Shown: one piece after another, positions 31,131-42,729 of the stretch
Layout of the letters: each line of letters begins with the position of its first letter
How positions within the stretch are numbered: the stretch's first letter is position 1
NCBI GenBank assembly: GCA_027946365.1
Contig: JAPEUQ010000022.1
Span: forward strand, 434,001 to 498,000
Source of the DNA: Kalmusia sp. IMI 367209
Lineage: Eukaryota; Ascomycota; Dothideomycetes; Pleosporales; Didymosphaeriaceae
Length of the DNA stretch: 64,000 nucleotides
Reading direction: 5' to 3'
Position numbers and translations under genes: made by a program
The notes under the pieces: generated by a model
Told to the model about the DNA's origin: nothing
What the model saw: only the letters and a program-made list of their open reading frames with translations
The model's database searches: none

Positions 31131-34100
31131 ATGTATGACCACAACTCTACGCCAATTGCGGTAAGCGACTCTGGCTTGAGCGTATTATACCAACCTGAGT
31201 GTGAACCCGTCGCTGAGTGAGTCTGCGCAATCGATATAGGACGATGCTGCTACTGACAGTCTGCTAGTATTGTCTTCGTCCACGGGCTTCAAGGACATCC
31301 CAAGAGGACTTGGACTAAGCGCATTGGCAGTAAATCTCCGTACCCGGCATATCCCTCCGAGACCTGCGTCGAACGAAAGAAACGATCGTACCTGCGATTC
31401 TGGAAACGCAACCGTCGAGTAGCGAGCGAAGACTTGAGCCTCGCCTCATCATACAGCAGCCTGACAATAGTCGACTGCCCTGCCGATGAGTCTTATAACC
31501 CTCCGAATGAGGTCTTTTGGCCCCGGGATGTCCTGCCGAGCGATCGACCGGACGTTCGCATTTTGACATGGGGTTACGATACGGTAGTCACCAAAGGCTG
31601 GCAGCCGGCAAACAAAAATAACCTTTTCGCTCATGCTAGGGACCTCCTGTATGCTTTGGAAAGGGCGCGACCACTTCGACGACCTATCATATTCGTGGCC
31701 CATTCATTAGGCGGTATCATGGTCAAAGAGGTGCTCCGTCGGTCGGACACGTCCCGCGAGCCGAGTATACACGATATCATATTCTCTACTGCTGCAGTAG
31801 TCTTTCTGGGCACGCCACACCGTGGAAGCCCTGGACTGGCCAATCTGGGAGAAATTGTGCGTCGTACGGCTAGCACGGTTCTTCGAGTTGACTCGAATGC
31901 TACTATCCTACGTACGCTTGGTTGCGACAGCCCTGAGCTGGAACTCTGTCGAGAATCCTTCACAGCGCAATGGCGAGAGTATAACTTTCGCGTAAAGACA
32001 TTCCAAGAAGCATTGCCACTGGGCGGAATAGGAATCAGCCGCTACGCCGATAAGGTCGTGCCAGACACCTCGAGTTTGTTAGACGATGCTCGCGAGCACG
32101 CCGAGACAATTGGGGCCAATCACATGGAGATGGTACGATTCTCTGGTCCAGGGGACGTTGGTTATCAGAAAGTTGCCGGCGAGATTCGCATCATTGTTGA
32201 GTCTCTCTATAGGATCCAACTCACACAGTCAGCCCCTAGTCCTGCTTCTGCTCCAGTATCGCCTCCAGTATTCATAAATCCTCCCTCGGGACCTTCCAAT
32301 GTCTGGAAGCTACATTCGAACGATGCCGACAGCCAGCAGCCGCAGCAGTTGTTGATGCCTCCTCAAATATTTGGACAGCAACATACATTCAGCAACCCTA
32401 GAGTCGTTGAAATTCCTGGATCCATGGGCTCCCGGCCAGCTTCACGTTCCCGTACGCCTACACATCCCGCGAACCAACCGGTGCCAGAGTTAACGGCTTT
32501 GGAGAGGGAGTGCTTGCAATACCTATCATTTGCCCAGCTTGGCGCTCGACAAGAGAACATCAAACTAGAGCTCGAAGGTACCTGCAAGTGGATATTCGAT
32601 CATCCAGTCTACCACGAATGGGTGGCCAGGCAGGATGTAGCTACCCATCGAGGGATGCTCTGGATCAAGGGCAAGCCAGGAGCAGGCAAATCAGTGATCA
32701 TGAAGAAGCTCTTGCGTACTGTTGAAGACCGCGAGCGGCCGAATTCCATCATAGCCTCCTTCTTCTTCAATGCTCGTGGTGCTGAACTGGAACGAAACAC
32801 TATGGGTATGTCACAGTCGCTTTTGCACCAGATCCTGCAACAACATGAGGGCATGCGACAAGACTTCCTTCGTTTGTACCTCAGGAAAAAGCAAACTCAG
32901 CGACTTTGGAGCCTTGAAGAGATGGAGCTTAGAAAATTCATGCTGTACCACTTATCACAGCGAATCGATACGCCAGTGTACCTTTTCATCGATGCACTCG
33001 ACGAATGTAAAGAGGATGAGGTCCGTGGCGTGGTCAACTATTTGCGCGAACTGACAGACCGGGCATACAATTCAGGGAACAATATCAGTGTCTGTATGTC
33101 TAGTCGTCGCTACCCTACTATATCCGTTGCTAGGTGCCCTGAGATAGACGTCGAAGATGGCAACCGGAGCGATGTAACGAAATATGTACACCAGAAAATC
33201 CTTTCGCATGCTGATGGATTAGTTCCTGAGTCGCTAGCAGTATCGGTTGACAGTAAAGCGTCTCATGTCTTCCTATGGGCTGTGTTAGTGGTGGAGATGC
33301 TTTTACGAGGATGGGATAATGGAACTCCTTTACACGAGCTGGAGGCCATGCTGCAGTGCATTCCGCAGGAAATCGATCAAGTTTTTGATGGCTTGTCGCA
33401 TACGCTCACTGAACAGGAGCGCCCCGAGACTGTGCGATTATTCCAGTGGGTTTTGCTGGCTAAGTCGCCGCTGAATCTTGGCTCTTTGCAATATGCAATC
33501 ATCTTTGGCTGTGACAAATCCCAGCGATCTTTTACCGCAGTTCACGAAAAGGAAGGTGGATTCAAACCACAACAGTTGATCCGACGAATCACACATTACT
33601 CCAGAGGCTTAATCGAAGTCATTCAGCGTAGGGGTTCGTCTAACACCGGATCCGGCGTACACGATACGTATACTGTGCAGGTCATTCATGAATCAGTCCG
33701 AGACTGGTTTTTCGGCGGAGGGTTCGCTCGCCTAGATCCTGCCTTGGATCCCCATCCGATTGCGAAGGGCCATCTGCAGATCATCCGAACATGCATCAAT
33801 GTTCTTACCACGTGCGATTTCCAGGAGATGCATCCTCTGCAGGCCAATGTTCCTCGCAATACCAATAATCAAAGAGACGTCAAAGGCACTTACTGGTTGT
33901 CAAATAGGATTGTAGATGGGATTGGCCCGAATCTCAGCAAGGAACAGGATGTTCTCGACATGACTCGATACTGCGCTGACCATATCTTTGCGCACGCGAT
34001 GGCTGCAGAAAATGAGAATGTAGTTCCTGAACAGCTCTTATGGACTTTGTCGGAACCGAATTCAAAATTGTGGGCTAATCTACTTGTAATCGTTACCGAA

Positions 34101-35024
34101 GATCACATCCTGCGGTTCCACCCAAGCGCGCACAACGTGCTTACGCTGCTTTGTCGCAGGGGCTTCCAAAAATCCATCGCATGGATATTAGAGAACGGAG
34201 AGGACCGCAGAGCAATAGAATTACATTGCAACGCGATCCGAGCCTGTATTCAAGGCTCACACATAGAAACTCTGAAAATTCTCGATCGGTATCAGCAGAT
34301 TGCATCCATTGTCGATGAAACTGGCCGCAACGGATTTCACTGGTCTTGCGAGTACTTCGCAGTCGCTGAATATAGCAGACTTGAGACGTTTCGAGCTCTG
34401 CTGGACTTCTTTCTCCAAGGCACTGTCGATATTAATGCTAAGGATAATAGCGGCATGACAGGTTTGATGATCGTTGCTCAAAGCGGCGGTAATAATGCTC
34501 TGAAAGTCCTGATTGAGCTCGGCGCCTACGTTGATGAGCGCGATAACTGTGGGCGTACTACGTTACATATCGCAGTGGACAAGGACAAGTACCGGACGAT
34601 GGAAACGTTATTGGAGCACGGCGCGTCTCCAGAGGCTCGAGACAACGACGGCGAGACCCCGCTCCACAAAGCAGCCGCTCTAGGTCGCGAAAACCTGACG
34701 GACCGGCTTCTGAAGGCATCCTCGTCTCTCAACATCCAGGACTCAACTGGTGCAAGTCCGTTACACCTAGCTGCGCTATCAGGGAACGGAAAAATTGTGT
34801 GCAAGTTGGTACTTGCTGGCGCCGATCCAAATTGTGCTGACGAGACGGGTCAAACTCCACTTCATATTGCGGCGAGGAAAATCTCATACGAGACACTGGA
34901 GATCATGCTCGATAATGGCGCAGAAAAGACGCGGAAAGACCGATTTGGTATGACGGCTGCAGACCACGCTGAAGCGACTGCGCGGGAACAGTACATTATC
35001 GACCTCTTGGATCCGGATCGATGA
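31131..35024 (+). CDS. Alpha/beta hydrolase - NACHT - ankyrin STAND protein
   Basis: Exons 31131-31216 and 31268-35024 give about 1280 aa; the 51-bp intron joins PVAD to IVFVHGLQGHP. Residues 30-260 are a DUF676/lipase-like hydrolase: oxyanion HGLQGHP, nucleophile AHSLGG (Ser175), and LGTPHRGS. A Ser/Pro linker follows. The NACHT module has CxW-type entry (GTCKWIFDHP), P-loop GKPGAGKS at 497-504 and Walker B LFIDALDEC with D604. A winged-helix part with HESVRDWF follows. Ankyrin repeats occupy about 1060-1270 (GRTTLHIAV, GETPLHKAA, GASPLHLAA, GQTPLHIAA). This is the fungal NLR plan: ankyrins sense, NACHT oligomerises, and the hydrolase is the effector. Such proteins are linked to heterokaryon incompatibility and defence. 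The true start may lie further upstream. Confidence 0.9.
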
Positions 35025-36749
35025 AATCAGGTCAACGTGCTGATCTACTAAGTCGCCTACGACCTAAGATAGTACTCCACGGAATTCAACATAAGCGGAA
35101 GGCTGATCAGCTTGCCGTTGGCATGCGCATTTTTATCGACTTTACTTCCAACCGAGAATTGTGTTGGAAATACTAGTTAGTAACCCTTGCGGTAGACGAG
35201 TAATATGTTCAAAAGGATACCGGATCGTCAGTTGCGAACACGTCGCAATACAACGCAGGAAAGCTGCAACTCCATTCTCCCACCTTTAACACATAGGAGA
35301 TAATCATTAGAATACTACTAGCCCTTGTGATGGGTGATCAATATTGCTTGGAAGGATGCCGGATCCTCGGATGCGAAGAGGTCGCAACGGCAAAATAGTG
35401 CGCACCACGATCTAGAAACTGCGTGCGACCACCCCCACAGCGTCCGAAACCGGAGCATAGTCACCGAAAGTGTGCTCTTACTTATGGTGGGGTATGTTTC
35501 CGGCCATGAAGTTCCCACTCGAGGTTCTCCCCACATCGCGGGCAACGACGCCGCCGTCACATCCTATCTAGCCAAGGATAGGATGCGACATGCGAGTTAC
35601 AAGGCGTTGAACTCCCATCGATGATAAGAGTTTCGCCTACCGGGACGCGCGGCGTCGGCGTTATTGCTCGCCAGATATTAACACGGCGTTCCTACCCACA
35701 TTCTTGATGGTGGATGGGACGCTTCGAGCGGATAAGAACTGGGAGATGGAGTTTCGCGGACGCACACGGAACCGGGCACGTTGCAACGGTGCCGTGATGC
35801 CGTGACAGTGAGAACGGTAGGATAGTGTCTGTAGCAACTGTGCCGGGCTGGGTGATGACACGCGCGTCGTTAGTGTGTTGCAGGCTGCTGATTATTGCAT
35901 GGCAAGCCCAGAAGACCTGGCGGTAGTTGGTGGTATGTGTATCCGGAACATGGTCATTCTGGTCGCGGACGATGATTTTGTCGATAGACACGCTGTAGTC
36001 GGTTGCAACGTGCGAGTACAAGGGTAGGGCCGGTTAGGATGATGGAGAGCGTCTGCTAGTTAACCTATACACGATATCATATGTTTAAGCGATTTGCCAC
36101 ATTGATACGGGAGGCGGTAGAAGCAGGCAGAATGATTCTAACAGGGTATATGGCAAATTTCAGCCAATTAAAAGGTGAACATTGCTTAGTAAGTAATGAG
36201 TAATTCTGTGGCAATTTGGCTTAACCATATAGGGTCAACCACACTAACGAGGATGTTGTTAGGCTTTAGGACAGTGTTGCGATACTGTGGGCCCTTCTTC
36301 GTCGGGCTACGGGCGCACGGATGCCCCGCTACGTCAATAGCTTCCCTTCTCTCCCGGGAGCGGATGCAGATGTAATCCTCTTGCATGAACGCCACGTAAC
36401 TACATCCCAACTAATCAAAAATCGGAAAATATGCTCTGGTCATGTGATTTAAATGACAAACGGTCGATCGGTTCGATTGATGTGACGGCTTGGACGATAT
36501 GGTTTTAATCGGCTGCGATACAATAGTGCGAGGCCGCTCACCTGGCGGGTCTTGATCCCTCGCCGTCACACTCCCAGCTTTGCAACGCCACCTTCAGCTC
36601 TCAAAAACCACACTTTCGATCGTAAGCCTTCATACCATATGACATATGGACTATCCACCCATCCACCTTCCCAAGATTATGGTGCTGGGTGCCCAACGAC
36701 GAGGCAGCGTCAAGCTGACGCTCGTTTAGACCCGTCATAATCCACCAAG
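35025..36749. other. 1.7 kb without a gene
   Basis: No supported gene. A diverged direct duplication (35169-35268 and 35311-35404) is listed separately. Frames at 35334-35624 and 35692-36021 have no recognisable content. The right part is the promoter of the aldo-keto reductase gene. Confidence 0.55.
35169..35404. repeat. Diverged direct duplication, about 95 bp per copy
   Basis: Copies at 35169-35268 and 35311-35404 share ATACTA..TAG..CCCTTG, then AAGGAT.CCGGATC and GCGAA..GTCGCAA in order. Divergence is high. The repeat lies just 3' of the NACHT-ankyrin gene. Confidence 0.55.
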
Positions 36750-38046
36750 ATGGTCAAGTCACTCCCGTTTGGCGACGAGCATGTCCGCATCCCTGGCTTT
36801 GGCGCCATGGGCCTCAATTCTGCTATGGGGACCGATTTCGACCTCGAACAGTCCGAGCCTGTTCTTCTGAAAGCTGTCGAGCTTGGCTGCACATTCTGGG
36901 ATACCGCCGTAAGCAGTCCCTTCAACGTACGCCGAGAGTGTCAGTCTCTAATTGCCCTTTCTACCCAGGTTGCATACAAGAATGGCGAAAACGAGAAGCT
37001 CCTTGGAGACTTCATAAAGAAGCACAATGTCCGCGACACACTTTTCGGTGAGTATAACAACATGCGGCTTTCTCTACATTGCGTTGTTGGCTCACAACAC
37101 ATCGTCGCACAGTCGCCTCCAAGTGCGGGTTTGACGTCTTCGGGCTCGAACGAAGAGTAACCAACTCGGCCACCCACATCAAGGAGTACATCGAGGGATC
37201 GATCGACAGGCTTGGTTTTACGCCCGACCTCTACTATCTCCACAGAATCGATCCCAGTGCGTATATAGCCCTCAAAAGAAGTTTTGGAAACTTTACTGAA
37301 TCGTAATACTGACTCTGTAACAAGATACTCCCCTCGAGGAGTCTATCGGCGCCCTGGATGAACTTCGCCGTGCCGGGAAAACAAAGTACATTGGCCTATC
37401 CGAATGCTCTGCTGCGACCTTGCGCAAGGCAAACGCAAGTTCGTCTGTTTACGATCCCCAATGTGAAACTGCACTGACATATCCTAGTTGCCAAGATCGA
37501 TGCCGTTCAAGCCGAGTACTCTGCTTTTGAGACATTACACGAGACTAGTGGCCTGATTGAGACGGCAAAGGAATTGGGTGTGGCCTTTGTAGCATTTAGT
37601 CCCCTCGGACACGGCTGGCTCGTGGATGACTTCCAGTTCAAGTCTCCCGATGAATTCGCCCCTAATGATTTCCGACGCACAGGTATGTCACCGTTTTCTC
37701 TTCGCGAGAAACCTATTGGGTTCGAGTAGACTGACTCGTACGAACCTCAGTCCCTAAGTTCCAGGGCGAAAACTTCTACAAGAACAAGGCTATCGTGGAC
37801 GAGATCAAGAAGTTGGCAAGCCGAAAAGGTTGCTCGGTCGCGCAAATCGCCCTGGCCTGGGTTTCTGCCCAAGGGTTGATTGCTATTCCAGGAACGACCA
37901 GAGCCTCGCGCTTGGAAGAGAACTGGGCGTCTCGCGACATCGAATTGACGGAAGAGGAGCTGAAGGAGATGCGAAAGATTGTAGATGCTGCTAAGCCGGT
38001 TGGAGAGAGATTCTCTGCGATCTTCCAATCGATGGTCGGCCACTAG
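36750..38046 (+). CDS. Aldo-keto reductase (AKR13-like)
   Basis: Six exons in phase: 36750-36908, 36969-37047, 37113-37256, 37325-37438, 37488-37682, 37751-38046 (328 aa, usual family length). The fifth exon follows a weak GTTCGT donor. Conserved parts in order are [13 protein letters not shown] (catalytic Asp), VAYKNGEN (Tyr), ASKCGF (Lys), DLYYLHRID (His), [26 protein letters not shown] and the cofactor-binding [13 protein letters not shown]. The enzyme reduces aldehydes or ketones with NADPH in the cytosol. It is the left member of the putative metabolic cluster. The substrate cannot be read from sequence. Confidence 0.93.
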
Positions 38047-39298
38047 AGTCTGTAATCGTGAAATCGCCTTATCCGCAATGATGCACAATCGTCGTGGAGT
38101 AATTTGCATTAAGAGTCGGAATCTAAAATCTCTGCATGAATCTAAATCCCCTCAAGTGGGGCGCAAAGTAATTCCGGTTCACGCCACCGCTCGCGATGAT
38201 CTTGCTCCCCTGCATTTCTATGTCTTTGCAACTGCACTTGCTGATGCTGCTTCCAAAGGAAGAGTTTGTTACAAAGGTAAAATGTACAAAGGTAAAATGT
38301 GGAAGCGATAAAGATATTCAGTCTGATCTCTGTACCATCTCTATGCTAGCGGTCGAGCATGATTTAACAGCGGTTGTACAGAGTATGAGGGCACAAATAA
38401 TGTTGAAAATTTGTTTTAGACACGACCCGCAACCGGGGTTGAGCTGTGACGGGGTAACCCCGAAGATTTAGCGCTAGTGCAAGTGGATGACAACTGCATG
38501 ACCTTAATTTAACGAATCGGAAACCAACCTTGGCTCAAACCTTGGAAGCGATTCGCAAATCGGCCCGATATCTGCCGCGTGACAAAATGCGATGATGCGC
38601 TCTATGCAGCTGTGGAATGCATCTTTCTTTGTCATCCATCTGCATTTGTATCGACCTAGTGGCTGTAAGCTCAGACCAATACCCTTGCCGCGTTAAAAGT
38701 CGTAGTCAGATCGATTCAGGCCCAGATTAATCTTATCATGGCGAACTATTTTAACTGCCAAATTACAGTATTGCCGGTCCGCGGAAAAGCAGCAGAGCGG
38801 ACAGGTGGTTGGGGGACGAGGACGTCTGATTAGACATTACAGAAAGGCGAGAGATGAGGAGGATCTATAACCGTCGCCATCGGTGGACATGATGGATGAT
38901 ACAATAGTAGATCCAGACTTTGTTTGAGACGGCTGATGTTTAGCAGGACTTGGAAAGCTAAGAAAAGCGGAAGCCTGCGAATGTGACGCTCCAGATGGCC
39001 AACATATTGTAGCAGCCTCAAATGATCATGATTCTCCCAGCTTCGACACAGCAGAGCCGTATATGCCACGAGAGTGGAACTATGATCGATGCTATGATCG
39101 ATGCCATCAGCAGTGTTAATATTTTAGTCCAGATTCGGAGGATAACAAGATGATTCTCTACAATTTCGAAGGGTTGCGTATCAAACTTTACGAGAGTTGA
39201 TGTGCTATTGATGCTGAAATTGAACGCTAGCGAATGGTTTTGGCCGCGACATTTGGGTCTGGAGCTGGGCATCGAGACGTGCGTGCTCAGTACCCCTG
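38047..39298. other. 1.25 kb, no supported gene
   Basis: A tandem pair of TACAAAGGTAAAATG-like units lies near 38270-38300. Two overlapping minus-strand frames at 38830-39272 look faintly coding (RRLPLFLAFQVLLNISRLKQSL and FEIVENHLVILRIWTKIL) and may be the remnant of a longer gene, perhaps a regulator, but nothing identifies it. Confidence 0.4.
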
Positions 39299-40470
39299 TT
39301 AACCCCTAGGTATATTGACAGCTTTAATAGACGGTAGGTCTTTTATGTGCTCATATACTCTCTTTCCCTTGCCCTCAATGACTTCCTTGGCGTAACTCTC
39401 CAATGAGATCCCTTTTATATCCGGATACAAATCCTTACCCAGAAGGTACCCTAAGTATTGGGCATTTTCAGGAGTATTGTCAGCACGCACGCCGCAGGAG
39501 TACCAATATTGTAGTTGGGCTAACTCTACGAATGCGGCAGAATCTGGAGCGGGATGAATCGCTTCTACACCGCGAATACGGGCTTTGATATCGTCGGCAA
39601 GGACCTATTTAACTTAGTGGATGCGTCTCTTCATAGTGCTTAATAGTCTGGCAAGAATACCCACATATTTACGCTGAAGACTCTCTCCGCTGACTCTTTC
39701 TAATAAGTCATATATCTGGTTATGCGTAAGGACCTCGGTGTACGCGAAAACCATGCGGTTCAGAGTTCGAGGGTCGAAAATGATGCGGACAACAAACGTT
39801 CCAACATCGCGTAAATCAGTCAAAGCAATCGGTACATTTCCATCCCCGGCAATGCCGTCAGAGGTTTCCATAACCGCGTAATCGATACGACCAGAAGGGA
39901 GGCGGGGTAGATTGACTTGGTACCACCAGCCAACATCAACAACAGTGTAAGGTAGTTTAACATTTTTGATGTGGTTGAGCACGTCCTCTTTCTATAGTTT
40001 AAGTCAGTATAGCGTTGAACATACAAGTCAATGTTTTACCATTTCCCTCAACAAAAGAGCCCCTTTGGGAGGTGCAACCGTAGCGAAGAAGCAAGGCAAA
40101 TATCGCCGAACGCCCGCAGATTTGGCAGCATTGATGAGGGGTATCTCATCCATCACGCTGCCACCGTAAATAGTAGATATTACAACATCTGTATCTACGA
40201 GTCCTTTTTCAATTTCACTGACAGGGCCAGAAAGATCGACGGGCAAGATCTTCACCCCTTGCCTTTCCAGTTCGAGGATTGCCGGTTTCTGCAGCGACGA
40301 AGGCCTTGTCAACGCCACGATTTCCTAAAGACGAGATCATAAGCATGTTTTCTGCAACAGGGAAGCGAAGTTTTTAGTGAAGACCTTACCACGGTTGGAA
40401 CTTGTGATAACAGAGCTGTAACAATAACTGAACCAGTCTGACCAGTTGCGCCTACGATTGCGACTTTCAT
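39299..40470 (-). CDS. NmrA-like / isoflavone reductase-like NAD(P)-binding protein
   Basis: Exons in transcription order: 40470-40390, 40324-40040, 39991-39665, 39604-39299 (332 aa), phase 0 at every junction. A Rossmann dinucleotide motif GATGQTG opens the protein (VAIVGATGQTG). It is followed by LTRPSS, VDLSG, DVVISTIYG and AAKSAGVRRYLPC, all characteristic of the NmrA/PCBER group of atypical SDRs. Members either reduce small aromatic compounds such as isoflavones and phenylcoumarans, or act as redox sensors of transcription factors. The neighbouring esterases and oxidoreductases favour an enzyme. No signal peptide is seen, so it is cytosolic. Confidence 0.9.
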
Positions 40471-41050
40471 GTTGCTAGAATTAATGCCACGATCGGGACT
40501 GCTTAGGGAATAAATTGTTATTCATTTAAGTTTGTATCAATTTTTATACCCGTTGGGGGATCACATAATTTATCTACGTCTCAAATGTAGTTCAAAATCT
40601 CCATGCAATTCCAAAGAATTTGTAAGATACTCTTATAAATCATCATATCATTACATCGTGTGCAATAATCGGCAGAGTGTTGGCGACGCACCTGCCCAGG
40701 CGCGAATACAAGACCGCAACATCAAAATACGCGACAGGATATATTTATACACTGCCTCAAGTCGTGCCAATGATTATTGAGCAATGGTTGCGGCGTTAAA
40801 ACGTATTTCACGAATCATGCGCGTGTATGAAGTGGTTTCCGTGTGTCGGAGAAACTGGATGTCGCCAAGATACTCCGTTCAATTATTGCACCAGTTAGCG
40901 CCACCCTAGCCACCCCATCAATGGGCACATAATTTATAAGCCTCTCAATCAATTACTTTCTTTCACACCTTTTTTTGCACATTTTGCACTGTCATTTCTC
41001 AATCACTGGCCAACCAACAGCGGTAGTCCCTAGCTCGTAAGACTGCTATA
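40471..41050. other. Intergenic upstream of the NmrA-like gene
   Basis: AT-rich, no gene. It serves as promoter for the minus-strand NmrA-like gene and formerly perhaps for the dead SDR on the plus strand. Confidence 0.5.
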
Positions 41051-41290
41051 ATGACTGGGGATCTTGGTATCGGCCGTGCGATTGCACTTCACTCGGCGCG
41101 CAAGTGGGCAATGAAGATCGTCATTACCTACGCGGCCGGTGTCACATCTGCTGAAGAATCGGTCTCCTAATGTCTAGAAACGGAGGCTGCCGAAGCCATC
41201 GCCATCAGCGCCGATCTCCTCGATCAAGTGATTGGCTTCAATCTTGTACGGAAGACAATATCTCAGTCCCACATATTGCAGGGACTCCGG
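41051..41290 (+). pseudogene. Short-chain dehydrogenase remnant
   Basis: From ATG 41051 the frame reads TGDLGIGRAIALHSARK, then VITYAAGVTSAEE, the nucleotide-binding start of a classical SDR (TGxxxGIG). A TAA stop follows at 41168-41170, after which the same frame continues CLETEAAEAIAISADLLDQ, the expected next part of the fold. A jump to FNLVRK suggests an internal deletion. No catalytic Tyr-x-x-x-Lys follows. The stop could come from CAA by one C-to-T change. It is certainly not a full SDR; transcription from it is unknown. Confidence 0.8.
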
Positions 41291-42729
41291 CCGGCGGTAT
41301 ATTGAGCCAATTTTGGTAGGCACGCAGGCGGCTTCGTGCTCAAACCTGACTGCCAGTAGTGCGCTGACTGTTACGATGACCATTGCCCGCGGGCGGTATA
41401 TTCCTATGACTATCTCTATCCTGACGGCAGAACGATATATGCGGGCTACGCTATCTACGACCGCACGTCGGGTCACATCGTCATCAAAATCCTCAATGGG
41501 GTACCAAGTGTCCATGCAGCGCCAATTCCATGTGTCGTTATCGCGCCGTATAGACATATCAAGGTGCTCGGCTGCGACTCGGCAAGCGTTTTGGAAATAT
41601 AGGATAGCGGGAGCTGGGGATCTTTAGCATGTATTTGCTAAGGCAATCGGCGCATTTAGATAAATTGTCATCAACCTTGTGTCCGCTGTGGCGCGCACAA
41701 TCATGCAAGAACGCTATGTGGTTCGATACTTCTGTGTAATTTCGCAAGTCATCTCTTAAGCTAAGCCTGTGGCTGTCAGGCCTGTGGCTGTGCGGACGCT
41801 CGAATCATGAAGATCCGACTCTGGAGCGAAGCTAAAACACAACAACAGTGAGAGAAGAACAACCAAATTTTTTTTGAAATTGACGTGGTTTATCACGCGC
41901 AAACGTCCGATAGACCCGCCGATTGACTAGCGGACATTCGAAGGTTGATGAGGCCAAACCCAACCCGAGAGCACGCTATATGTTTGAGCACGCTAGCAGC
42001 TAATCTGTGCTAGCAGACCTTATCGGTGACATCCGCGTCGCGCTAATGTTCATCTTGAAGATACAGCACACCCCCGACCTCAACATTATGCGACGCCCTT
42101 AGAATAGCGCAGCCAGACGTCAACACTACCGCGAAGAATAAGGTGCAGGCCCTGAACAACATCGAGAACAAATTCAAACAAGCTACAGAAATTATACAGC
42201 AGTCCGCTGAGAACATTCGGCAACTTTTGTGTCTAAGCGCGTCACTAGCGTCTGTACACTACTCGAGACGCTAATGCAGGGCGATGGCCCCGGCAGATGT
42301 GAGGATCGCCGGACAAATGCCAGCGCATTCATACCAGCTGGAGGCGTTGGTCGATTAGATGTGTCTATAGTCTAGAATCTTAACATCCAGCGCGGTCTCC
42401 TCCGGACATTCGTCGATTATATCCTCAACCAAGAACATTTTCCCAATTCTAGGCAGCGAAAATGATCAATACTATCCAGTCCCAGAACGATGAAGTTCCG
42501 ACCCGAGGCATTGGCGTTAACAGCCATAGAGGTAAGCGAAAGTTGAGGCAACACTGATTGTATTGAGATGAGTAGATACGATTTGTCTAAGTATGACGAC
42601 AAAGTGTGTAATCCTAAAACACCTTATTTCATGTGGTCTTCCACTGACTACTCAGTCCTCTTCCACATGTATGTTAGGCTCGCTGTAGACACACACAATA
42701 CATACAGAATCATACCGTTTACAAGTGAC
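41291..42729. other. Decayed region between the SDR remnant and the esterase
   Basis: No intact gene. A plus-strand stretch at about 42118-42253 encodes a helical, coiled-coil-like run (KVQALNNIENKF, then KQATEIIQQSAENIRQLL) and then stops, so it may be a fragment of a lost gene. A 127-codon minus frame at 41174-41557 is open but unrecognised. A tandem GCCTGTGGCTGT pair lies near 41765-41792. Confidence 0.45.
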
